Origin: Anastatus disparis
Taxonomy: Eukaryota > Arthropoda > Insecta > Hymenoptera > Eupelmidae
Direction: 5' to 3'
DNA: 64,000 bases
Assembly: GCA_017163975.1 (NCBI GenBank)
Contig: JAFFSR010000239.1
Span: 2,914,001-2,978,000 of the forward strand
Shown: piece by piece, positions 10,097-23,496 of the stretch
How positions within the stretch are numbered: position 1 is the stretch's first letter
Layout of the letters: every line of letters begins with the position of its first letter
Notes under the pieces: generated by a model
Told to the model about the DNA's origin: nothing
Database searches by the model: none
The model's input: the letters and a program-made list of their open reading frames with translations, nothing else
Program-made: the position numbers and the translations under genes

Positions 10097-11660
10097 ATAT
10101 AGAATATTTTGATCATTATATTTTGAGTTTTCCAATAAAACAAACCAACTAAACAGCTAATTATTATTTAAACACATTATAGCAATTATGTACAATTTAG
10201 TCACAATTTATTCAACTAAATAAATGAGTATAAATATGAAAATTATTATTAATTTTAATTGCATTTGCTTTTCATTCATTTATTTATTTTCAACATTTTT
10301 ACAAACATTTGTGAAATATAACAGTTTTAATAAAATAAAAATTTAAATAAAAGTGTATATAGCGTTTGAAGAAAAAATTTACTTTTTTCACTTCTTTTTT
10401 TTCATACACTTTTTTACATTTATAAATTTTTCTTTTTATGCAAATAAAATAAAAATGTTCATACAATAAAAAAATTTAATACAACAAAGTAACCTCTGTG
10501 GAATATTTCATTTATTTAACATCGAAATGAAAAAAAATTTTTTTTTCATTTTTACGAGTTTTACATTTTTGAATGTATAATAATCATGAAACTATAATTG
10601 TCAGCGTGAAAAATAATTTGACCTGCATTCACGTTTAAAGAAAGAAAATAAAAGAAAAAACAAGGTTTGATCAAAGAAAGCGTCTAGTGCAATATATACT
10701 TAAAAATTTTAATCGACAGTGAAAAAAATTTTTGGTAAATCGAAAAAGAGAACTCGCGAATCTTCCCTTTTTTCTTCTTGTCAGACATTCATTTCTATCA
10801 AAAGATTTAGGGCATCGTGCCGCAAAAGAAAACGTAAAAAAAAAGAGAAGAAGCACCGTTCATATAATTATCGTAGACCGCGAATTGATTGAGGCGCCCC
10901 ACGGAAGTGAGATGGAACGTTTTTATAAAAGAAAAAGGATTTGAAAAAAAAGTATCATAGAAACGTTTATACAAAAGGAAAGAAAAAGTGTGAAAGGTGA
11001 AAATTCAATTGCACGATTCGTCTATATGTATATACAAAGTCACGAAAAATCCTTCGGAATATAAGCTGGGCTAAAAAAAAAAAAAAAATTAAATCTCTAA
11101 AGAACCGCATGAAAATTATAAGCAAACCAAGCGCGCGAGTTTTAACTGCAGCTTTATAAAAGCCAGCGCGAAAATAAAAAGTATATGAATATTGATGAAG
11201 GTAAAGTGAAGCCTAAAGCTATGGATCAAGTGCGCGAGTATTTTAACCTATACATAACTATATATGTATATACATATAAATATAGTTTGAATATATCGAA
11301 TAGCGGACGGTATATTTGTGATCGATTCAAGCTTCTCTTGCATCAGTTTTGTATACATGCCCGACTTTCTCTTTTATGTGCAACGTCTCTTTCTTATTCA
11401 TCTTTTTTTTCTCTTTCTTTTTCAAGTGGGGATAAGCGTGCATGAGTTATTAATCGATGAGTATAAACCAAGACTCCTTTTTTTTTCTCTCTTGTTGTTT
11501 CGATGAACTCACTGTTTGCATTATTCAACTTGTATGATATTTATAGTAGCAAAAGTTTTTGCTTATTTTTGCTTTTTTGTTTAATCAAATGCCGGAGTGT
11601 ACATAGATCTTTCGATTATTTGGAATTTAATGAAAAGTTTTGTAATACTCGAATGTATAT
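10097..11660. other. AT-rich, no supported gene
   Basis: Poly-T and poly-A tracts dominate. The short open frames at 10671-11506 are basic or Phe/Ser-rich and carry no recognisable motif. Nothing here resembles an exon. Confidence 0.5.
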
Positions 11661-11663
11661 ACA

Positions 11664-11790
11664 TTAGTCGAGAGAGAGAGAAAATGTTTTATTTTTGTAA
11701 AAAAAGGCATAGAGTATGCCCTTTAAATTCAGTGACTTTAGAAGTTTAAAGTTTATAAATTCTCTCTCTCTCTCTCTCTCTCTCGACTAG
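11664..11790. repeat. inverted repeat made of (GA)n and (TC)n arms
   Basis: TTAGTCGAGAGAGAGAG on the left pairs with TCTCTCTCTCGACTAGA on the right, with a spacer of about 80 bases. The right arm is a (TC)12 run at 11761-11784. The non-repetitive TAGTCGAG/CTCGACTA ends extend the pairing beyond the microsatellite, which argues against pure chance. Confidence 0.5.
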
Positions 11791-12218
11791 AGTTTTATTC
11801 GCTTTCGTTACAAAATGCACTGGGAGAAACTCGAAACAGTGTAGCTCGAATTTCGCGCACTTCTCTCTTGTTTATTTTTTATTTTATTCTTTTTTTTTAC
11901 TTCTATTTTGCTTTTTTTTATTTATTTTTTTTTTTCGTTTCTCTCACTTGGCTTAGAGTTTAGCTTGTGTGTGGTATACGAAGCGACACACTGAGAGTAA
12001 GAGAGAGAGAAAGGTGCTGTTGCAACTCGCGCGTGTCCGGACGCTATATCCGTGTTATTGGATTGCCGACTCAAGAGAAAGAGAGAAAGAGAGAAAGAGT
12101 AAAAGTGCAAGAGAAAGAGAGAAGTGGAAACGGAGCAATTAGTTCTGCACACGCGGCATTTAATCGACGAGCTTCAGTGTCTCACGTCTCTCCTCTATAA
12201 TACAAGCCGGTATATATA

Positions 12219-12240
12219 CCTTTTCTCTCTCTCTCTCTCT

Positions 12241-12275
<35 letters not shown>
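12219..12275. repeat. compound (TC)n-(AT)n microsatellite
   Basis: A (TC)n run at 12224-12240 is followed by an (AT)n run at about 12245-12275. It lies in a zone (11660-14150) with many GA/TC tracts, for example at 12909-12930 and 13660-13689. These tracts are the most distinctive feature of an otherwise gene-free interval. Confidence 0.85.
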
Positions 12276-12276
<1 letters not shown>

Positions 12277-13659
12277 GTTACGGCAATTCATGTATAAAAT
12301 TTTCGTACCGTTTCAAAAAGTTAAGCCATTAACTTTCATTACGTCTAACTCCCATATTAACTAGATAAATTTAAACAACTACTTTTAAATAAACTTCATG
12401 GAAATTTCATTTATTCGTTAATTTAATTAAATAAACATTCCTTTCTATTATTAGCGCCCATAATACAAGTAATTCTGTTTTTTCTTTTTTTTTCAAAATT
12501 ATATAGAAATATTTCAAAACAGGATAATATATTATAAAAAAAGTTTATGCTGTACGTTGATCTCAAACGTTTTCATTTAAATCTATCTTACTCTCTCTCA
12601 TTTGCTATTCTATTTAAACTATATATATATGGTCTATGCAGTCAGACTGAAGGTCCGTAATTTTATAGGAGAATCGAATTTTAGCAGGAACGTATACGTG
12701 TAGTATATATAGATGTATATGCGTGAGAAAACTCCAACTTTTTTTTTTTGCGAACGAGAGAGAGAAAAAGAGCAGCGCGTGTCGTTTCCGCGCGACGGCT
12801 TTGGTCCTGGTATATTCCATCTGTGCTATAGTAAATCAGATTGAAATGTCAGAGGTTGCTACAGACGAGAGAGAGAGAGAGAAAGAGAGGGTTAGTAAGG
12901 GAATCAAAGAGAGAGAGAGAGAGAGAGAGACCGTCACCGCAGTAAATTTCGGCTTGTTTCGGTTATATAGATGAGGTTATAGAGGATAGAGGAGGGTAGA
13001 AGAGAAGGAGAGAGGAGCTTGGGGAATACATCAGCTTGCCAACTGTAAAGCTATCTCACTTTGCTATGCCTTGTTATATAGAATCGTTCATCCTTCTCTC
13101 TCTCTTTCACTTTGGGCTTTACAATCCCTCCTCTCTTTCTCTTTTCAGAATCTTGAGGGATATTACCTATTTTCTGCTCGCATACCCCTAATGGAATCAC
13201 TGAAATCCCGCCTATATATACCTATACCGCCAGCAATTTTTTTTAACTTTATTTATCAAACTTTCTATCCATCTTAGCAGGGCAGGTTTTGTTCGAGTTC
13301 AACGAGAAAATAGAAAAGAAAAGATTTACGGGAAAAAGAGCAAGAAAAATAAATAAATATGACATCTTGTTGTAACTCGTTAATTAGGCATAGTTTTGAC
13401 TTTCTATTGAATGTTTTCTTTTTTTTAATTTTTTAAATTTCAAATAATAAAAAAAAAAAAAAAATTCAGACAGAATAAGTGAGCAACGATGCTTGGTTGA
13501 CTCTCATTTTCCATGTTCAAAAGAGCGAAAGGAGTGAAAGCATTCAGTTGAGAAATGGTTTACTTATTTCTGAAAGATCACATTGCTCCGCTGAAGTTTT
13601 AATTACTGATGAAGCGCCGCTCTCTGTGTACTGGCTTTTTAGCAGTAGCACAACTAATA

Positions 13660-13690
<31 letters not shown>

Positions 13691-16515
13691 CGATGGCTCA
13701 AGAAGTTATAAACCATCATGGCCACAAGAGTTTGAAGGTATACGAATCAAGATAGAAAAAAAGTAAAAAAAAAGAAAAAAAAAACGAAGGAACTTATTCG
13801 CTTATCCTTTCGCGCTTTTAACTTTTTGCTGATGCTCGGGAAGCTGAAAATCAAGAAAAGGAGATTAAAAAGAAAGATGAAAAGCTTGCAATATAGGCTA
13901 TATATACGTATACGTACATATATATTGTCGACAAGTTTTATACTTGAACGAAGCTTTGGAAAAGAGACGAGACTACTTCGAAAGAGAAAGAGAGAAATGA
14001 ATCGTGGGGACGCAAAGCCACTATGCTGTGTTGCTTTGAAAACTGAAACTTGAATATAACGAGAGCACTAGCTCAAGAACTAAGCGAGCGCGCGCGGCTG
14101 CTCTTTGCAAAATATCCAAATCTTTCTCTCTCTCTCGTCCGTCAGTCTTTTTAAAACTTTACTGTATATATGTATACTTAATATACAAGTAAAGGATGAG
14201 AGTCTTCTGTGTTTACCCAGAAAATTTTCAACTCCATTCGATCCATTTGAATATTCCTCCCAACGAATACTAGAGAATATATAAAGACTTTTACAGAAAA
14301 CTTATTATTAAAATGCGCGTCCCTATATAACTGCTTATCTATGTATATGTATCTGTCTGGTAGGACTTATTCGATTTGGCATCTCATCTCTTTTTTTCGT
14401 ATTATATGTATATATATGTCTATAGAGCTTTTTGGCCATATAACCGTCACAACAAGCGCGCACACACTTGTTGCCGTTTTATATTCCATTTATGAATATA
14501 TATTTATACTTTTCATGATAAATAAGATAAAAGAGTTCCCTGGAATGAAAAAAAAAGAAATGAATAAATCTTGTTTTCCCGACCCTTCTCTTCCCCCCTC
14601 CTGCCCCTTTTTTAAACTTTTTTATTTTCCTTAGAAAATTGTAAGCGATATGCTTCGCGATGAAGGTTATCGTTATATATTTATAATCTCAAGTTCTTCT
14701 TTTTTCATACACAGAAGCTATTTCAATTACCATCATTTTCGAGCAAAAACCATAAATTTAATGGAGTTTGATAAAAAGCTCCTACTTACCGGAATTATTT
14801 ATGCACAAACGAGAGGATGCATATATATATATACGCCTATACATATATAACCAGTTTATTAAAAGCGTCAGAGCTTCGCGGCACACTTGTTGACATGCTT
14901 TCCAATAATATGCATTGAACGATAAAGAATTTTTGAATTTTCTTCTTTCACAGAATTCAAAGTCTTTATCTCTCTCTCTCTCTTTTATATTTTATTTCTT
15001 TTTTACATTACTCTTTGATTAATTCAAAATCTTTGAGCTACATACACATTGAAAATTTTCAACAATTCTGAAATGGAATTCAATTTAATTTTCCCAAGAA
15101 CTAGTTTTACATTGGAATTCATACAATTTCGCAAAAGCCAAATATTCTAAATAAATATTTAATTTTGACAGAATTCTCAATGCGCGTTATTTTAACGTTG
15201 ATATTTTAAAAATTTTTAATTAAATTATAATTGATATATCGGCCAACGTTGGCCCAATGATCTCAAATGTTATTGTAGAGAAACGGCTCTGGGAACAGCC
15301 AATTTTACTAATTAACGTTCGAGCTCATGTTATTTTCTCTCCGCGTTACGAAAGACTTTCTGTTTCATGTACTCGATCATTATATTATTTTTTATTTTAT
15401 TTTTTGCTTCACCTTCTTTTTTTATATAATAATATTGGGATTCATTGGTGATTTAAAATTTATTGAAATTTATTTAATAATTCAAAATTAACGAAAAATT
15501 CTTCATTGACGATTTAATGCTTTTTTTATGCAAACTTTGTATAACCCTCCTTGTAATTAGTTTTAAATTAATTTATAAGAAAATTGTGTATTTACAACGT
15601 CAAGTAAATACTTCTTATATTTTTAATAATATAACTTTCAAAAAAATTTATAAACATGAATTTTAAAAGAATAAAACAAAAATCTTTTTAAAATACATAT
15701 AAAATTTGACATTTTTATAATAAGGCACGGCAATTATTTTTAATAACTTTTTCTTGTTAAAATAAAATATATTAATATATTTGATTTATATATGTGAAAG
15801 TTAATGATTTTATTTACTTTGAAGACACAATTTTTTGGCCAATAATTAACTTGTCTTTTACAATATTTATCACGATGAAAAATTATTTCTCTATTCGCTA
15901 TCAACATAAGAGCGTAAAATCGTTTATGAATGATATATTTATCAATTCTTCCAAAATATTTAAAACATAATAACGAGCCTGTCACTTAATTAAAACTTAT
16001 GTTCACTTTCGAAGAATTATTTTAAGAATTTAAATAATTAATGCTTTAATTTCGAAATAGCATTATAATTCTGATTTTATTAAATGAAAACTGAAAGAGA
16101 ATAATTGAATCTATATATAAAGTATATAATATATAAAGAGTAGAGCATATAAAACTAAAACTATAAGTAGAATAAGCCGAGCTCAAGCCAGACGTCGAAT
16201 TACGAAATATATAGACGATTGTCAAGAATCATCGAGTCGAACAAGCTTGACAATGATCGATGTCTTCTTCATCGTCTATTATACTATCTCTCTTTCTCCG
16301 TCTCTAACTTTACTTTGTTCAATCGCAGGACAATAGAACGAATCCTTTATATGTGTATGCCTATATATACGCATATACACAAAATGTTACTACGAAGCAT
16401 ATAACGTCTTATGTGTATCTTCATATACCGTATGTGCGTTATGCATACGTGCATACATGTTGACTCTATTTCTAAGACATTCGTATAAAGCATATACCAT
16501 TTGTATATGGGTATA
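12276..16515. other. non-coding, purine/pyrimidine tract-rich
   Basis: Repeated (GA)n or (CT)n tracts alternate with short TATATA runs and small GC-richer patches, for example around 14083-14105. Short open frames exist but have low-complexity KRERERE or FSFSL content caused by these tracts. No splice-flanked exon could be identified. It may be intron or intergenic regulatory DNA. Confidence 0.5.
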
Positions 16516-16517
16516 CA

Positions 16518-16534
16518 TACACACACACACACAC
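16518..16534. repeat. (AC)n microsatellite
   Basis: A short (AC)n run, followed within 20 bases by GTGTGTGTAC and so able to pair with it. It sits in a block rich in TATATA and CATATG motifs. Confidence 0.8.
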
Positions 16535-19500
16535 ATATTTATACATATGTGTGTGTACATATATATACGCATATATGTATAACGCATTGTTTATGCTACT
16601 ACTGTAAAGGGGGGGTTGGGCTTAGACTGTATGTCGGTGCACTAAGCGGAAATTGCGTCAGTATAGTCTTGCACTAACCCCTTAGCTCGTTAAGCTAATT
16701 ACTCTTCCTTCCTTTAGCTAAGAAACAATGTCAACTGTTTTTTTCATTTTTTCTTTCTTTCTTGTATATACTTGTATCATTTTTTTTCTCTTTTGATAAA
16801 GCCACCTTTTTATTCTACTTGTGTTTTAGAAACGATCGTTAATAAACAATCTAATTTACTATAAATCATATAAACAAATCTTTGTCAATAAATCTTTATC
16901 AATCTTTATGGTAGATAAACTTTTAAAAGTTATAGATATAAACTTTTCTTAAGTTTTATCAAGTGTTAGATTTATGAATAGATTAAAATTTCAAGGTAAA
17001 GTAATATAAACGTGTAATATAAAAGAAGTCACGTACAAGATTGACCGGGTAAGTTGTTGCTAAATATTTTTTTTGTTTCTTTCGTTTCCCGCCTTGGGTT
17101 TTAAAAGAAAACATTGGCGCGTTTATATACATATACAAAAATCAGCCATTCTTACATATATACTTTGTAAAGCTTATACACAAGGATGACTAATGATTCG
17201 ATTCCACGGCAAGATATTGTCTTTTATAAATGGGGACAAGACGTGCGCGCGCGCTACTTGCCTTTTTACCTGCGACTTTTGCTTTGGTAGGTGTATATGA
17301 TGTATTTATATAAATAAACTTATGTTATGCATTATACATATATATATATAGATACCAAAATGCAGCTTCTCTTTTTCACGTAACTCGTCAAGCATTAATT
17401 ATTGCTTCGAAGAAGAGCGTAGTGCAGAGATACACAGCAGAAGAGATAAAAAAAATAATGAAAGAGAGGGAAATAAAAAAAAGAAAGAAATGCTGGAGGA
17501 AAAAAGAAGAAAAAAAAGTTTGAGGGTTTTTCTACGAAGAGCGTGTACACTGAGAGGATTCTTATTTGAAATGCACATTTAACTACGTCGAAAAAGATCT
17601 AAGAAAAACATCTTCAAATTTCACTATACGCCATGACATTACTCCTTACATTTTTCCTTTCCTTTTTTTTCTCTTTTCTTCTCTTTTCTTCTCTTCTTTT
17701 TTTGATATATTTATTTATTCTGGGACGTTTCGATTTATGTATTATATATACATATATATGTGAATGTACGTTCTTAAATTTAGCATTTTTCTCAAACGTA
17801 CATTGAAAACTGGCAATATTTGGTTTTTATTATGTGCAGTCGATAAAATTTGAATTGAGACGATATGTAAATTTAATGAAGGTATCCGTAACAGTGTACA
17901 TAGAGAAAATATAATTTTAAAAAATAAAATGTTTGAGGAGAGTTTTCATTTCTAGAAAAAAATATCAGTTTGTTACTTTATGGTCTACTTTGTTAAATAT
18001 TCAGAAAAATTTATTATTGTAATCGTTAGAATTTAAGCTTATGCAAAAATTACTTAAACTTTACTATAAAAAATGCTATGAAAAGAATTAATTATTTTTA
18101 TGATAAATATGTACTGATGAATTAATGTTATAATAACATTTATTTTAATTAGCGGAAAATTGTAAAGCTATATTTTAATTAAATATTTTACTGTAGCTTA
18201 TAAAATTTAATGATATTGTAAAATTAATATGACCATATATTCATCATAAACTAACAATGATTTTGTTTAATTAATTAAACATGAAAACTGCAATGTAATA
18301 AGAAATAACAAAATATTAACATAAAATATTCACTATGACAATTATACTGTTTTATAATTACCTTTTCAGAATTTGTTAAATTTCTATCTTGAAACGTAAG
18401 CATTGAGCGTAAGGGTGAATTAATTTGTCCAAATTGACCTCTGAGAATTTCAAAGTGGCAGCGAGACTGATTGCCACAAATGAAATAGCCTAACCTATAC
18501 TCTCTCTCTGTCTTCCTCTTTCTCTCTGATTATTGGTTGCAAATTCACTGGTTTGAGAGGGTGCTTGACCATACCATGTAATACATATGTATATGAAGTA
18601 CCAATAGAGAATGGAGCTTTAGTATTAGTGTACATGTCAACAAAATCGACGACGACGACTACGACTACGACTACGGCAATTCTCTAAGAGAAAAGAAAGG
18701 AAGAAACTTTGGATGGCAAACACGAACGAGGAAAAACGGATATACGAGGAAACAGGAAAGGGTAACAAGTGTCACTAATGGAATGTTACGTACCCTTTGC
18801 TTAATTCAAGTTCAGACTTTAACATCCCCTAAGGGTCAGTTCTCCTTTTTTTTTTATAATATATGTACTTCTCTACAGGCAAGATTTTCCAATGTTAAAA
18901 CGAGAGTTCGGATTCTTTAACACACAATAGAAGCTTCTAAAATAAGATCTTGGCAATGCTTTTAACGAAGATTATTTTTAAACCATACCATCATTATGAA
19001 TTGTACTCTAATGGAAACCAAGTTCACGAAAAGATCTGAAACAAAACGAGTTTTGAAGAATAAAAAAAATATGAATTTATTTATATAATGTTCCATAAAG
19101 AAAGAAAAAAGAAGAAAAAGGTTCAACATATATTTTAAAATAAAATTTTCCGAATAAAAAGCAAGCTGAGTGAATTACCAAAAAGTAAAGGATATACGAG
19201 GGTCTTTGGAGCCTCTTTATACTACCGGCAAAACTTTTATCGTCAATTGTTGCCAGCATGTCTCGTTCGTAGCTTCTCTGCTCATTCAATATATATACAC
19301 ACACAGAAGCTCACGTGAATTGGTAAAACTTAGAGAAGCCGACGAATTGAATCGAAACGTAGCATATAAAACATTGGCTCATGTCGTGCTTTCCGATTGA
19401 AGGCCAAAACAGTTCATTGCTTTTATATTACCAAGTCTATTCACGTTTTTCTAGTCCATTTTCCATTTTCCAAAATTCCAAATATTCAACCTTTGCCATT

Positions 19501-19895
19501 TCATATTCCCTTAGTCCATATAATCTATATTGCTTTAAGCGCTAGAGGCTTTTAGTTAACCTTTAGTATATAAATATGAATTCCTTTACTTTATATATTG
19601 GTGCTTGTAAGGGTAGGTGCGTTTGGATGAAAAAAAAGGACGCGTAAATGGAATGTTTGCCACGTTCCTCATCTTTCCTTTCATTTTATTTTTTATGAAC
19701 TAGAACTTTCATTGTTAGGTCTTTTTTCTTTTTGTATTAAGGACAAGGAACATAGTTTCTCCATCGTAAAAAAAAAGGACAGCCAGTTTTACATATAGGT
19801 TAACGCAAGAGATCTTTTCCAATCTAGTGCAAGAAGTTGAGTGAAAGAAAAGAAAGTAAGAATAATAATAAGAAGAAAAAGAAGACGAAGAAGAA
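16535..19895. other. non-coding, no supported gene
   Basis: It includes a run of G at about 16611-16617 followed by TTGGG, a (CGA)/(CTA) trinucleotide stretch at about 18648-18675, and several CT tracts. The open frames at 17566-17763 and 19170-19400 have no recognisable domain. Confidence 0.5.
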
Positions 19896-19899
19896 GCTC

Positions 19900-19917
19900 T
19901 GTGTGTGTGTGTGTGTG
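19900..19917. repeat. (GT)n microsatellite
   Basis: Short (GT)n run preceded by purine-rich AAGAAGAAG triplets. No gene is associated with it. Confidence 0.8.
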
Positions 19918-22900
19918 TCTATGTACGTATAAATATACTACGTTATTTTTTTTCTCATTCATTTCTAACGGCAAATTGCCAAGGGGTTATAGACAAACCC
20001 TTAGAGACTCTACAAGAAATGCTAGCGGGCCTGAAGCCTTGTGAGTTGAATTTAAAAAAGGACTCTACTGCTACTACTACTTCTTACTCTCTTTGGCCAT
20101 TATAAGTTTGCTCCTTTCGTTTTTGTCCCTTTTTCACCCCCCTTTCCACCCCCTCTACTTTTCACTCGCTCATTTCGTTTTCCAGAAGAGAAAAGTATAT
20201 GCGCGTCCATGGATTTCCATTAATGGCGATAATTGCGAGAAGAAAGTCACTTTTCTTTCATACCATCTTCAACGAACCTTTTGCACTACCGACTAATTTT
20301 CATGCTAATTAAGTCTCTTCTCTCATTGTGTTTCCTCCACCCACTGCTTGCTTCTCCTACTAAATCATTTGATGTGCTAGCTATGAACGATGAGCTTTAA
20401 ATGGTGTGCAAGCACCATTTTTTCTTTTAATTTTTTTTTCTTATCACGAATCGTTAAGCTTTAACTGCCAACTTGCAAATACTACTTTTTACAAGATTTG
20501 TTTGTACTTATGCTTTTTCTTTCTACTACAAGATACATTTTTTTGTAACCACTTCCTTACTTAGTTTGAAGTGCACAGATTAACATTGTTGTTATAAGTT
20601 AATTAATTTTTTGATTCTTTGTAATAAAACATGTTACAATGAAACCGGTATTTTATTAAGTATCAAACAAAAAATTTGATTTGGGCACAATTTATTGAAA
20701 TCGTTACAAATCTTATTAAATAATAATAAACCTCAATTTCGTCTAAGAGTATATATACTTAAAGTATATAAACTTTAAATTAAATTATAGTTTAACAAAG
20801 ATTTTAGATACCATTTAATTTAAAAAGTTATCGAAAATACTTTTAAAACTTTGAAAACACATCATGTATAAAAGATTAGGTAAATCTTGCTAAATTTGAT
20901 AACAATTTTATGTATTAACATGTTCATATGACTATATTTGAGAGCTGTAATTAATTTAATAAATTTACCCAAATAAGCTATATAATTTTTAAATTATTGA
21001 AAATATTATGAAAACACGTTTTAGAGTAATATTTACAGAAGGTACAAATTTTTTTTAGTTACAAAACTGGCACTAAAAATCAAAGGACATTACGAAAACT
21101 TGAGTGAGAAGTTGGAGCCAATTCATTAAGTAGATTTTATGTGTTTACGGGTTAACGTCAGATGCTTAAATGCATACACCCGAACGTACACTGAAATCGA
21201 CGAATCACTTAAAAATCAAAGAATAGAAAAAATTTTCTACCGTCACAAAGCTTTTTTTTGCTAAGAACGTAAAAAGAAATTTTGAAGGTATAACGTTGTT
21301 GAAATATATTTTGTAATATAAAAATCACGTTCCTTACAAATTTTATAAAATTTATACGTTGAAAAAAATATTTCACTAAAAGTTACCGAGCAAAACATAT
21401 ATATCTATGTATACTTTCTCATGCAAAGTGTTGTATATTTTTCATATAAAGTATTTTATACTTTAAAAGGTTACATGTTATTTTGAGTTCTAAAAAGTTT
21501 TAGATTTAAATAAAATTAAGGTTTGTGTAGAATATAAAATGCTAAAATAAATTATTAGACATACAATATATTTTAATAAATAGCTTTATAATTTTGGTAA
21601 AAAATAAAATTTACAAATTTTATGTAAATATTTATCTCAAGCTATTTGAGTTTGATATTGATTTTTCAGTCTGGGGCAAATGTTTGTCTGAACTCAAAAA
21701 AAGTTTTTTTAACTGTGAACTAGTCGCAATGTAAATATTTAAATTATTAAATCAACAAAGAGTACAAAAATAAATAGTTGATAGTGAAAAATTTACAAAA
21801 TTATACAAAAAGATAAAGTTTGAAAATTAACCACAATTTAAACATGTATATTTTTTAATGATTTTGAATTTATTCAAATGAAATTAATTTAATTTTCGTA
21901 CTGTTTATTTATTTAAAAATTTGACTTTCAACAAATCAAAATTTCTAATTTTTAGTTAAAAAAAATTTTTAAATAGGTTTTGATGCGAATTGTAAAATTA
22001 ATATTAAGAAATATTAATCTTAAAGCTGTTGAAAATTGGAAAGTGATATAAAGTAAATAAATTATTTAAAATTTAAAATAATAAATTAACTACATTAAAT
22101 TTTAAGATTACATCAACTCATAATTTACGGAAAAGGAAAAATTATTCACAGAAACACGCGCGCAACAATTGTCACAATAAATATAAAGTAAAAAAGAAGC
22201 TCGGTCAAAACGTTCGTCCTTCCAAAATCTTTACATATCGTTGAATCTACAATATGGAAAAGGGGGCTTTTATATAGGGAAGTTACTGTGGCTGGTTCCG
22301 TACGAAGATATCCATTACAAAGTCACCTTGTCAAACTCGTGCTCACTTGGAATAAAAGAGAGAAAGAGAGACCGAGTAAGTAAAAGCAAGAAAAGAGGGA
22401 AAGAGATAGAGGTGGGAGAGAAAGAATGATAATATATAGTAGTTTTGGGGAAGCTTGAGACTCGTAAAAGGATATGAGCTAGCTCAAGCGGAATGCCAAG
22501 TGCCAAGGCTTTCGGGTCGCACGACTAACGTAGAAAACCGTAACGATTCGTACGAAGCTTCCATTTTAACCCCCTAACCTTCTCACCCCCCAAAAACTTA
22601 CGGTATTCCGTACGATCAATGTCACGAATTACAGTACCACATTACGCCACCATTAAACGTCTAATTATACTTCGAATTTTTACCCACTAATGTCTTCATT
22701 TGTCTTTTGCTGAACTTTCAACGTTCACATGAATAATTTTTAATAGTACAATTATTTTCAATTCATTTATCAAATGATTAAATATGTTATTTAATGTCAA
22801 ATAGTTTCATGCAAGATATATAATGATGACTTTACAAGGTAATTTTGAGGATTTCTGTATCTCGAATTTTCTTATAACTTTGGATAACTTTTTCTGATAT

Positions 22901-23377
22901 TAAATTCTCAAGAAAGCCATTCGCTCCGAAATTCAATTTTTTCAAAGTTATAAGGCGTTTTGTCTGGTTTTTTAAAAATGAAAATTAATATTTTTTTAAG
23001 GTGTATAATTTTTTTAGTAAAGAAAATTTTTACTGAAGTTTCAGGAAAGTTTAGATTGATTGTTTCAGAATTGTAGAGGAATACACATTTAGATAAAATT
23101 TAATATGAAATCAAGTGTTAATTTTTATTTTTATTTTGAGCTTTGTTTTTGCAACATTTTTATTTTTAATTTTCTAACACATTTCCATCCAGTTGTGGTA
23201 GAACTTTTTTAGAACTATTTATTATTTGAATAAAACAACTTTTGACAAAATAAAATTTTATTTTGATAATTTTATTTAATTTTATTTTAAAATGTTATTT
23301 CATTTTCGCACGGCTTGTATTTTTGACATTTTGGTACGATCCACACTAAATTTCATAACATTTAGCGCTTTTCGTAC
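19918..23377. other. non-coding, no supported feature
   Basis: AT-rich sequence. A C-rich stretch at about 20135-20155 and the GA-rich stretch at 22358-22428 are the only compositional landmarks. I found no convincing open frame. Confidence 0.5.
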
Positions 23378-23496
23378 AAGAAAATAGGATGTGCAACACG
23401 AGAGCATAGAGGTGTTTGCTGACTCGACCGACTTGGCGCCCAAGCGTCGTCGGCAAACTCATTTTTGCCCCCTTGTTACATAATGTACTATTTTAT
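23378..23496. repeat. fold-back element of the AATAGTACATT family
   Basis: TGTGCAACACGAGAG on the left pairs with the region CCCCCTTGTTACATA on the right. The centre CTTGGCGCCCAAG lies near 23438. The outer right end, on the minus strand, reads AAAATAGTACATTATGTAAC and matches the left end of the palindrome at 38171-38323 (AATAGTACATTGTGCAAC). The element is GC-richer than its surroundings. Confidence 0.7.

Noticed and set aside
12723..12974. Arg/Glu-rich open frame
   Set aside because: The RERERE pattern is a direct translation of (GA)n microsatellites.
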